Positions 1 through 5,380 of a stretch of 14,110 nt of DNA are shown piece after piece. The position numbers were made by a program, and so were the translations under genes. Numbering within the stretch: the stretch's first letter is position 1; every line of letters starts with the position of its first letter. Location of the stretch: NCBI GenBank assembly GCA_937892135.1, contig CALAUK010000105.1, positions 1 to 14,110 of the forward strand, given 5' to 3'. Under the pieces are notes generated by a model. It saw only the letters and a list, made by a program, of their open reading frames with translations. It was not told where the DNA came from and did no database searches. The DNA comes from an uncultured Clostridia bacterium. GTDB taxonomy: Bacteria; Bacillota; Clostridia; UBA1381; UMGS1253.

Positions 1-1052
1 ATGGAGCATCTTCGGAGCTCTGGGCATCGGCCCTTTCGTCTGTCGGTTGCTTTATAAATATCCTTTCTCAGCTTATATCGGCAACGGCGGTTATTTCCGT
101 TGTGTTCCCGAATTTACCGCTTGCGCCTGAGGTTTTGTTTTCGGGTGTGTTTATGATTTTATATATCATCTTCGGCGGAACAAAAGGAAGCGGTATGGTT
201 GGCATTTTAAAAACCTTTCTTATAAGCCTTGCGATGATAGTGGGCGGTGCGATGGTTTTAAAGATGTCGGGCGGAGTAAGTGGCTTTTTAAAGATTTTTT
301 CTTCCGTTAACGAAAAGACAGATGTTAATATGCTTTCGATTTTTGGAAGAGGAGCGGGCACGGATATCGGCGCATGCCTTTCTTTAATATTAGGCGTTAT
401 AACAACTCAGAGCTACGCTTCTGCGTGCCTTATGAGCGCTAAAACTAAAAATGCTGTAAAGGGAGCGCTCTTGAGTGCTGTTATAATGCCTGTTATCGGT
501 ATTTTTGGAATTATGATAGGTATTTTTATGAGAAATGCGCATCCCGGGATAATTCCTAAAACTGCGCTTACGATGTTTGTGACAGAGTATATGAATCCTT
601 TGTTTGCAGGTGTTTCATTAGGGGCACTTTTTATAACGGTTGTCGGCTCGGGAGCAGGGCTTGCGCTTTCAATTTCGTCCGTTATTAAAAATGACATTCT
701 GCCCGCATTTAATAAAAAAACTGCTTTGTCTGATAAATTGGTTGAAAGAATTTTAATTGTTGTTGTTATTAGTTTAGCGTCTATTCTTTCAATGGGCCCT
801 CTTGGAGATACTATTTTAAACTTTGCCTTTATGTCGATGGGGCTTCGCGGGGCAACAGTTTTTATTCCGCTTTGCGCTTCAATCTGGCTTCGCGGAAAAA
901 TAAAGAGCGGTTATGCTCTTGTTTCGATTATATCATCGCCCGTTATTGTTTTAATCTTCGGGCTTTGGGGAATCCTTCCGTTTGAACCGCTGTTTTTAGG
1001 CGTTTTTGTCTCCATTGTGATTATGGCAGTTGGAGTGATAAGAGGAAAATAA
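1..1052 (+). CDS. Sodium:solute symporter (SSS) family permease, 5' truncated by window edge
   Basis: The reading frame is open from base 3 to the TAA at 1050-1052, about 349 residues, so the N-terminus lies outside the window. A GTG at 102 is in frame but sits inside the conserved membrane core and has no ribosome binding site, so I do not take it as the start. The protein is almost wholly hydrophobic, with about ten visible membrane segments. Family-type landmarks occur in order: a Ser-Gln-Leu-Ile-Ser helix at the left edge; a Tyr-Ile-Ile-Phe-Gly-Gly turn near base 165, matching the 'YT..GG' region of SSS transporters; a Thr-Gln-Ser-Tyr stretch followed by Ser-Ala-Lys-Thr-Lys-Asn and a Gly, like the family's 'Q...SAKN...A..G' segment; and a Ser-Ser-Val-Ile-Lys-Asn-Asp-Ile loop near base 680, matching 'S..tkDIy'. 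The family couples solute uptake to sodium influx. The substrate cannot be read from the sequence. A terminator follows immediately. Confidence 0.82.
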   Translation, partial: GASSELWASALSSVGCFINILSQLISATAVISVVFPNLPLAPEVLFSGVFMILYIIFGGTKGSGMVGILKTFLISLAMIVGGAMVLKMSGGVSGFLKIFSSVNEKTDVNMLSIFGRGAGTDIGACLSLILGVITTQSYASACLMSAKTKNAVKGALLSAVIMPVIGIFGIMIGIFMRNAHPGIIPKTALTMFVTEYMNPLFAGVSLGALFITVVGSGAGLALSISSVIKNDILPAFNKKTALSDKLVERILIVVVISLASILSMGPLGDTILNFAFMSMGLRGATVFIPLCASIWLRGKIKSGYALVSIISSPVIVLIFGLWGILPFEPLFLGVFVSIVIMAVGVIRGK

Positions 1053-1078
1053 AAAAAGCACCCCAGGGTGCTTTTTTT
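1051..1078. terminator. Bidirectional intrinsic terminator
   Basis: Seven A residues (1051-1057), then GCACC (1058-1062), a CCAG loop, GGTGC (1067-1071), then seven T residues (1072-1078). The A and T tracts pair to extend the stem, and the structure reads as a terminator on both strands. It ends the symporter gene on the plus strand. It is also the first clear terminator met by the azl operon on the minus strand. Its GCACC/GGTGC core matches that of the terminator at 8267-8299. Confidence 0.9.
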
Positions 1079-1092
1079 AGTGAAGAGGGAAT

Positions 1093-1169
1093 GTAGGGGC
1101 GACCCTGTGTGGTCTCCCGTGTAACCAATGGCACAATTTAATCGGGCGACCACGCAGGGTCGCCCCTAC
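1093..1169. repeat. Large imperfect palindrome, MITE/REP-like intergenic element
   Basis: Two 27-nt arms (1093-1119 and 1143-1169) are inverted copies that match at 25 of 27 positions; one of the two mismatches would be a G-U pair in RNA. The outer ends are GTAGGGGCGACCCTG and its complement. The loop of 23 nt (1120-1142) is not coding. The element is much richer in GC than its surroundings and ends four bases before the azlD stop codon. It carries no open reading frame, so it would have to be moved in trans if mobile. A short related stretch, CAC(G/A)CAGGGTCGC, recurs at 11924-11936. Transcribed from the azl side, it would form a long stem just after azlD and could stabilise the mRNA 3' end. 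Confidence 0.8.
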
Positions 1170-1173
1170 GATT

Positions 1174-1485
1174 TTATATCATGTTTAAAACAAATTCTGT
1201 TATTAAAACCGAGATGCACGAAAAAACTGCAACGGCAAAGAGGCTCTTTTTGTTCCATGCAAGTATTATGCCGACTATAAGTGCTATCCCGCCCGCAAGT
1301 TTAAACTTTGTTACATATAAAATTGCGGGAAATGTCATAACCGATAAGGTCACATAGGGGACATAGTATAAAAAAGAACGGATGAAGCGATTTTTTATTC
1401 TTCGTCTTATAAGAGTTAACGGCAAAACCCTTATTATATAGGTTACCAGTGCCATTATAAATATGTAAATCCATGTATTATTCAT
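1174..1485 (-). CDS. azlD: AzlD-family branched-chain amino acid transport subunit
   Basis: A 103-residue hydrophobic protein with about four membrane segments. It has the typical size of AzlD and the Arg-Val-Leu-Pro-Leu region (about residues 19-23) and Pro-Tyr-Val segment of that family. AzlD is the small partner of AzlC; AzlCD pairs export branched-chain amino acids or toxic analogues. The ATG at 1485 overlaps the end of azlC by 8 bases. Its ribosome binding site (AGGAGG, about eight bases upstream) lies inside azlC, which implies translational coupling. The stop codon is directly beside the palindrome at 1093-1169, and the next terminator is at 1051-1078. Confidence 0.88.
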   Translation of the reverse strand: MNNTWIYIFIMALVTYIIRVLPLTLIRRRIKNRFIRSFLYYVPYVTLSVMTFPAILYVTKFKLAGGIALIVGIILAWNKKSLFAVAVFSCISVLITEFVLNMI

Positions 1486-2197
1486 TTTCGTCGTCCTCCT
1501 TTTTCGGAAATACTATTGCCGCCAAAGAGGAAATCACAACCGTAAGAATTATTATCATAGTTCCCTCGGAGATGCCGGATAGTATGGGGAGGCTAAGCGA
1601 AACATAGCTTAAAAGCATAGAGATTATAACAAGGGCAAAAATCTTTTTATCCTCTCTTGCGGGCGGAATGATTATAAATATAAACATTCCGTAGAGCGCA
1701 ACGGAAAGTGCGCTTACTAAAAATGCGGGAAGGATATTTCCCATTATGACGCCAAGATATGTTCCAAAAGCCCAGCCCGGAACGGCAATTAAAATAAGGC
1801 CGTATGAATAAAACGGGTTTAAATAGCCGTTTACCGAAACGGAAAGCGCAAAAATCTCGTCGGTTACATCGTAGCCTATTATAAGGCGCGATAAAAGCGA
1901 TGTCTTAGGGCTTAGCTTCTGCGAAAGTGCACAGCTCATTAAAATATACCTTGCGTTGCAGATTAAAATTATAAGCGCCATTTCCAAATATGTTCCGCTT
2001 TTGGCGATTAAAGAAAATGCTGCAGCCTCGCCTGCGGACGCATTTGTTAAAAGGCTTGATATAAATGCCTGAAAGGGAGAAAGCCCTGCATTTTTTGCGG
2101 CTATTCCCAATGTAAACGATACGGCAAAATAGCCAAGGCATATCGGAAATCCGTCCTTTAAGCCTTTTTTTAAGACGGAGAGGTTTGTTTTGTTCAT
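1478..2197 (-). CDS. azlC: AzlC-family branched-chain amino acid exporter, large subunit
   Basis: I place the start at the ATG at 2197, giving 239 residues. It has an AAGGAG site seven bases upstream and forms an ATGA overlap with the regulator stop codon. An earlier in-frame ATG at 2239 would add 14 charged residues inside the regulator gene without a good binding site. The protein opens with a Leu-Lys-Lys-Gly-Leu-Lys-Asp-Gly-Phe-Pro segment, then Gly-Tyr-Phe-Ala-Val-Ser-Phe-Thr-Leu-Gly. This is followed by the Asn-Ala-Ser-Ala-Gly-Glu-Ala-Ala and Asn-Ala-Arg-Tyr-Ile-Leu-Met-Ser motifs typical of AzlC, then further membrane helices and a charged tail. It acts in the cytoplasmic membrane with AzlD, encoded just downstream. 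Which amino acid is exported cannot be told from the sequence. Confidence 0.92.
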   Translation of the reverse strand: MNKTNLSVLKKGLKDGFPICLGYFAVSFTLGIAAKNAGLSPFQAFISSLLTNASAGEAAAFSLIAKSGTYLEMALIILICNARYILMSCALSQKLSPKTSLLSRLIIGYDVTDEIFALSVSVNGYLNPFYSYGLILIAVPGWAFGTYLGVIMGNILPAFLVSALSVALYGMFIFIIIPPAREDKKIFALVIISMLLSYVSLSLPILSGISEGTMIIILTVVISSLAAIVFPKKEDDENE

Positions 2198-3138
2198 TTT
2201 AGTTCTCCTTTTGTGTGAAACTCGATAAACTTCTGGCACGCGAGCGGAAGATATCTTGTTGACTTCGTTATAAAAAAGATATTTCTTAAAATCTCTTTTG
2301 AGTCAAGGCGGTAATAGTATAAATTTTCGCCAAGACGCGAGTTTATTAAAAGCGTGTCACTCACAAAGGTTATTCCCATTCCCGTCGCCGAGGTGTTAAA
2401 AGCTGTTACCTGCTGGTCTAGTGAAAATATAACATCTGGAGTTATTTTGCTTTCCTTAAATATGTTGTTCGCACGCCGCCCCGTATCATTTTCGGGGTTT
2501 AAAAGTATAAACGGAAAGGAAGAAAAATGCTTTACAGATACCTTTATATCCTCTTTTAAGTGAGCGCCTGTTTTAATATCATCTTTTGTAAGACGATAGG
2601 GTTTAAGCGTTTTGTTTACCTCATAATAATCGGGCACTGCAAGCAAAAGCATCTCCGATTTATAGGGGATTGAGGTGAGCCCTGCGTCCTGGATAACGGC
2701 GTTATCGAGCACGATATCAAGGTCGCCTAAGCTTAGTTTTTCGATTAAGTTTTTTGTTGAGTCCTCAAAAACTTCAAAGTTTATGTGAGGATATTTTTTG
2801 TTGAAACGAAAAATCATATCGGGAAGCATAAACGAAGAAAAAAGGCTGCTTCCGCCAAGGCGAACAGACCCCTGTGCAAGACTTGTCAGGTCTATAATAT
2901 AGCTTTCAAAGCTTTTTTCGGTTCTGTCTATTTCAAGGGCGCATTTTATGTATTCTTCGCCTGCCTCCGTTAAGGTGACGGGATTTGTTGAGCGGTTAAA
3001 AAGGGGCGCACTTATTTTATCTTCTATTCTTTTAATTGTTGCAGAAAGTGACGGCTGAGAGATATAAAGCTTTTTTGCCGCCTTTGAAAAGCTTCCCTCT
3101 TTCCACACCGCAAGCACATAGTTTTTATTTGAAAACAT
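2194..3138 (-). CDS. LysR-family transcriptional regulator of the azlCD operon
   Basis: 314 residues, full length for the family. Residues 1-60 form the winged helix-turn-helix, with the hallmark pattern Gly-Ser-Phe-Ser-Lys-Ala-Ala-Lys-Lys-Leu-Tyr-Ile-Ser-Gln-Pro-Ser-Leu-Ser. A linker helix follows, then the effector-binding domain from about residue 90. A Thr-Gly-Met-Gly-Ile-Thr-Phe-Val segment near residue 255 is the conserved C-terminal pocket region. An AGGAGG site (3145-3150) lies six bases from the ATG. The stop codon overlaps the azlC start (ATGA, 2194-2197), so regulator and transporter are made from one mRNA. It is divergent from the aminotransferase gene, the classic LysR arrangement in which the regulator controls both sides and itself. 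In Bacillus subtilis the azl operon is instead controlled by an Lrp-type protein (AzlB), so this is a different wiring. The effector is unknown; an amino acid or 2-oxo acid is my inference. Confidence 0.93.
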   Translation of the reverse strand: MFSNKNYVLAVWKEGSFSKAAKKLYISQPSLSATIKRIEDKISAPLFNRSTNPVTLTEAGEEYIKCALEIDRTEKSFESYIIDLTSLAQGSVRLGGSSLFSSFMLPDMIFRFNKKYPHINFEVFEDSTKNLIEKLSLGDLDIVLDNAVIQDAGLTSIPYKSEMLLLAVPDYYEVNKTLKPYRLTKDDIKTGAHLKEDIKVSVKHFSSFPFILLNPENDTGRRANNIFKESKITPDVIFSLDQQVTAFNTSATGMGITFVSDTLLINSRLGENLYYYRLDSKEILRNIFFITKSTRYLPLACQKFIEFHTKGELK

Positions 3139-3162
3139 ACACTGCCTCCTATAATTTTAAAG

Positions 3163-3198
3163 TTATAATGTGTATATTATAATATGTATTTGATTATA
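3163..3198. promoter_or_regulatory. Candidate LysR operator: two overlapping inverted repeats
   Basis: TTATAAT (3163-3169) and ATTATAA (3176-3182) form a perfect 7-bp inverted repeat around six bases. TATAAT (3178-3183) and ATTATA (3193-3198) form a second, 6-bp inverted repeat around nine bases and share its left arm with the first. Together they cover the -10 box of the regulator promoter and the -35 box of the aminotransferase promoter. The region is very AT-rich, so chance symmetry is possible, and I do not see the textbook T-N11-A spacing. Confidence 0.42.
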
Positions 3199-3204
3199 TG
3201 TCAA
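3176..3204 (-). promoter_or_regulatory. Consensus sigma-A promoter of the lysR-azlC-azlD operon
   Basis: On the minus strand, TTGACA (3204-3199) and TATAAT (3181-3176) are separated by exactly 17 bases. Both hexamers match the vegetative consensus in full. The start of transcription should lie near 3169, about 30 bases before the regulator ATG. Confidence 0.85.
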
Positions 3205-3218
3205 TGATTTTGTATAAT
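3190..3218 (+). promoter_or_regulatory. Sigma-A promoter of the aminotransferase gene
   Basis: TTGATT (3190-3195) and TATAAT (3213-3218) with a 17-base spacer, about 22 bases before the TTG start codon. The -35 hexamer lies beside that of the divergent regulator promoter, so the two polymerases would compete or be controlled by one bound protein. Its -35 box is weaker than that of the opposing promoter, which fits a need for activation. Confidence 0.72.
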
Positions 3219-3240
3219 TTAATAGAAGGGAAGGATAAAA

Positions 3241-4446
3241 TTGGAAGTTTCGAAAAATCTTTTAAATGTTTATTCGGATATAAGAGGCGATATATACAGA
3301 AGAGCGCTTGAGATGGAAAAGGCGGGCGAAAAGGTATTAAAGCTTAACACCGGAAACCCCGCAGCATTTGGCTTTAAGATGCCTGACAGCATTAAAAACA
3401 AGGTTATTGAAAGCTTCGATACGGCGCTTGGCTACTGTCACATTCAGGGAATGGAAGAGGCAAGAGAGGCAATAAAGGATTATCATTTGTCTTTGGGCGT
3501 AAATGATATTACAGCGGACGATGTTTTTATCGGAAACGGTGTGAGCGAGGTTGCAAGCATGGTTATTTCGGCGCTTGTAGGCACTGACGATGAGGTGCTT
3601 TTGCCTTCGCCGTGCTACTCTTTATGGACAAACTTTACAAATCTGTCGGGCGGAAGGAGCGTTTTTTACTCCTGCAGGGAAGAGGATAACTGGCAGCCTG
3701 ACACAGAGAGCATAAAGAATAAAATCACAAAAAAAACCAAGGCGATTGTTTTAATAAACCCCAATAATCCAACAGGTGCTATGTATTCAAAAGAGGTTCT
3801 AAAAGAGATTGTTAATATCGCAAGAAAGAATAATTTAGTTATTATCTCAGACGAGATATATGACAGACTTATTTTAGACGAAAAAGAGCATATACCGACA
3901 GCTACGCTTTCGGATGATGTTGTGGTTGTTACAACGAACGGACTTTCAAAATCGCACTGCATCTGCGGTTTAAGATGCGGCTGGGCGGTTATAAGTGGCG
4001 CAAAAAAAGAAAGAGAAAAGCTTAAAGAGGCACTTGTCAGAATTGCTTCAATAAGGCTTTGCCCGAACACATTGGTTCAGCTTGCGATAGAGGCGGCTTT
4101 AAAAGATAATGACTACACAAAAGAAATGCTAAGAGAAAAGGGAAGGCTTAAAGAGCAGAGAGATATATGTGTAAGTGAGCTTTCGGAAATTTCCGGCATA
4201 AGCTTTGTTCCTAATCAGGCGGCGTTTTACATTTTCCCAAGGCTTGATATTAAACGTTTCGGCTTTAAGTCAGACAGAGATTTTGCGGGAAGGCTTTTAG
4301 AAGAAAAGAAGATTTTAATAGTTCCCGGAAGCGGATTTTCGGCAGAAGATAATGAGCATTTCAGGATTGTTATGCTTCCCCGTAAGGACGAGCTTAAAAA
4401 TGCAATTTCAGGCATGGCAGACTTTTTAAAAAAACATATAATTTAA
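3241..4446 (+). CDS. alaA: PLP-dependent aminotransferase, AlaA (glutamate-pyruvate) type
   Basis: 401 residues, usual length for a class I/II aminotransferase. The N-terminal Tyr-Ser-Asp-Ile-Arg-Gly and Val-Leu-Lys-Leu-Asn-Thr-Gly-Asn-Pro-Ala-Ala-Phe-Gly-Phe stretches closely resemble E. coli AlaA (YfbQ). Visible cofactor residues are Asn-Pro-Asn-Asn-Pro-Thr-Gly at 173-179, Asp204 and Tyr207 (Asp-Glu-Ile-Tyr-Asp), the Schiff-base Lys237 in Asn-Gly-Leu-Ser-Lys, Arg245, and the carboxylate-binding Arg385 near the C-terminus. AlaA-type enzymes transfer the amino group of glutamate to pyruvate in the cytosol. Lying across from an AzlCD exporter and a LysR regulator, it may instead favour branched-chain substrates, as AvtA does; this is inference. 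The start is TTG, preceded by an AGGGAAGGA site; no in-frame ATG lies nearby upstream. Cys residues flank the PLP lysine region (Cys240, Cys242, Cys246), where AlaA has other residues. Confidence 0.9.
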   Translation: MEVSKNLLNVYSDIRGDIYRRALEMEKAGEKVLKLNTGNPAAFGFKMPDSIKNKVIESFDTALGYCHIQGMEEAREAIKDYHLSLGVNDITADDVFIGNGVSEVASMVISALVGTDDEVLLPSPCYSLWTNFTNLSGGRSVFYSCREEDNWQPDTESIKNKITKKTKAIVLINPNNPTGAMYSKEVLKEIVNIARKNNLVIISDEIYDRLILDEKEHIPTATLSDDVVVVTTNGLSKSHCICGLRCGWAVISGAKKEREKLKEALVRIASIRLCPNTLVQLAIEAALKDNDYTKEMLREKGRLKEQRDICVSELSEISGISFVPNQAAFYIFPRLDIKRFGFKSDRDFAGRLLEEKKILIVPGSGFSAEDNEHFRIVMLPRKDELKNAISGMADFLKKHII

Positions 4447-4475
4447 TTGACAATAATCCCCATTTTGTTTATAAT
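4447..4475 (+). promoter_or_regulatory. Consensus sigma-A promoter of the metal transporter-GH20-dgt operon
   Basis: TTGACA (4447-4452) and TATAAT (4470-4475) with a 17-base spacer; both boxes are perfect. The TTGACA starts directly after the aminotransferase stop codon. Transcription should begin near 4482, leaving a leader of about 23 bases that is mostly the ribosome binding site. Confidence 0.85.
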
Positions 4476-4504
4476 TTAGTTATAAGTGAAAAGGGGGTTT
4501 TTTT
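4458..4504 (+). terminator. Terminator-like hairpin nested in the promoter and ribosome binding site
   Basis: CCCC-A-TTTT (4458-4466) pairs with AAAAGGGG (4489-4496), with one A bulged. An inner stem TTATAA/TTATAA (4469-4474 and 4480-4485) lies inside the loop. Seven T residues follow (4498-4504), right up to the ATG. It would stop transcripts coming from the aminotransferase gene. Transcripts that start near 4482 lack the left arm and escape it. The same G run (4493-4497) is the ribosome binding site of the next gene. Confidence 0.55.
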
Positions 4505-5380
4505 ATGGTTTTAAATATTTCAAAAAAGGCACTTAAAATTATCGAAAAAATGCAGCAAAATGAGCTTACGGAGAGCGTTATTTACAGAGAAATTGCGGCT
4601 TTCTGTAAGGGCGAGGAAAACAAGAAAACTCTTTTAAGGTTATCTGCCGAAGAGGAGGCTCATTATAATATCTGGAAAGGGTACACCAAAAAGGAGCTTA
4701 AGGTACAAAAGTTTAAGGTGTGGAAGTTTAAAATGCTTGCAAGAATTTTAGGCTTTACCTTTGCCGTTAAGCTTATGGAAAACGGCGAGGAGGCAGCTCA
4801 GGACGAGTATGAATTTCTGTTAGGCGAGGTTCCCGAAAGCGAGGGCATAAGAAAACAGGAAGAAGAGCACGAAAAAGCACTTTTAGAAATCTTAGACGAG
4901 GAAAGGCTTCATTATGTGGGAAGTATGGTACTCGGCATGAACGATGCCTTAGTTGAGCTTACAGGCTCTCTTGCGGGCTTTACCTTTGCTATGCAGAATA
5001 CCCGTCTTATTGCGCTTTCAGGGCTTATTATGGGAATTTCGGCAACGTTTTCTATGGCATCGAGCGAGTTTTTGGCGGCTAAGAGCGAGGGAAGAAGCGA
5101 TGCATTTAAGTCGTGTACATACACAGGAATTGCATACCTTATAACTGTTGCGGCGCTTATTCTGCCGTATCTTCTTTTAGAAAATTATATCGTGGCACTC
5201 GTTTGTATGCTTTTGGCGGTTATTTTAATTATCGCAGGCTTTACATACTATATTTCAGTGGCTCAGGGCGAGAAATTCCGTCCTAAGTTTTTGGAGATGT
5301 CAGCTATCAGCATAGGCGTTGCGATTGTTTCGTTCTTTGTTGGAATTCTGGCTAAGATGTTTTTAGGAGTTGATTTATAA
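4505..5380 (+). CDS. Ferritin-like/VIT fusion membrane metal transporter (Er-VIT, MbfA-like)
   Basis: 291 residues in two parts. Residues 1-130 are a ferritin-like (erythrin) four-helix domain with metal ligands in order: Glu23 or Glu29, Glu50-x-x-His53, Glu95/Glu96 and Glu119-x-x-His122. Residues 135-291 are a VIT/CCC1 domain with about five membrane segments, beginning with Gly-Met-Asn-Asp (144-147) and carrying Met176, Met184 and Glu188 in the Ser-Met-Ala-Ser-Ser-Glu-Phe-Leu turn. VIT proteins move Fe(II) or Mn(II). Related fusions such as MbfA of Bradyrhizobium and Agrobacterium export iron from the cytoplasm, using the ferritin-like part to sense or load metal. The soluble domain is expected on the cytoplasmic side. 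The AAGGGGG site is seven bases from the ATG. The stop codon overlaps the next start by one base (TAATG). I see no Fur-type box, so the metal response is not visible here. Confidence 0.88.
   Translation: MVLNISKKALKIIEKMQQNELTESVIYREIAAFCKGEENKKTLLRLSAEEEAHYNIWKGYTKKELKVQKFKVWKFKMLARILGFTFAVKLMENGEEAAQDEYEFLLGEVPESEGIRKQEEEHEKALLEILDEERLHYVGSMVLGMNDALVELTGSLAGFTFAMQNTRLIALSGLIMGISATFSMASSEFLAAKSEGRSDAFKSCTYTGIAYLITVAALILPYLLLENYIVALVCMLLAVILIIAGFTYYISVAQGEKFRPKFLEMSAISIGVAIVSFFVGILAKMFLGVDL

Noticed and set aside
102..1052. GTG at 102 as the true start of the symporter
   Set aside because: No ribosome binding site precedes it, it lies inside the conserved membrane core, and the frame is open and SSS-like back to the window edge.
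2198..2239. A 14-residue longer N-terminus for AzlC from the ATG at 2239
   Set aside because: It would lie inside the regulator gene with no binding site, whereas the ATG at 2197 has AAGGAG and an ATGA overlap with the regulator stop.
3666..4070. 134-codon open frame on the minus strand inside the aminotransferase gene
   Set aside because: It is antisense to conserved PLP-binding motifs, has a low-complexity Ser/Phe/Leu composition, and has no start signals of its own.
4476..4504. A riboswitch or metal-sensing leader before the ferritin/VIT gene
   Set aside because: The predicted leader is only about 23 bases, too short for a riboswitch fold. The hairpin seen there begins upstream of the predicted start of transcription.
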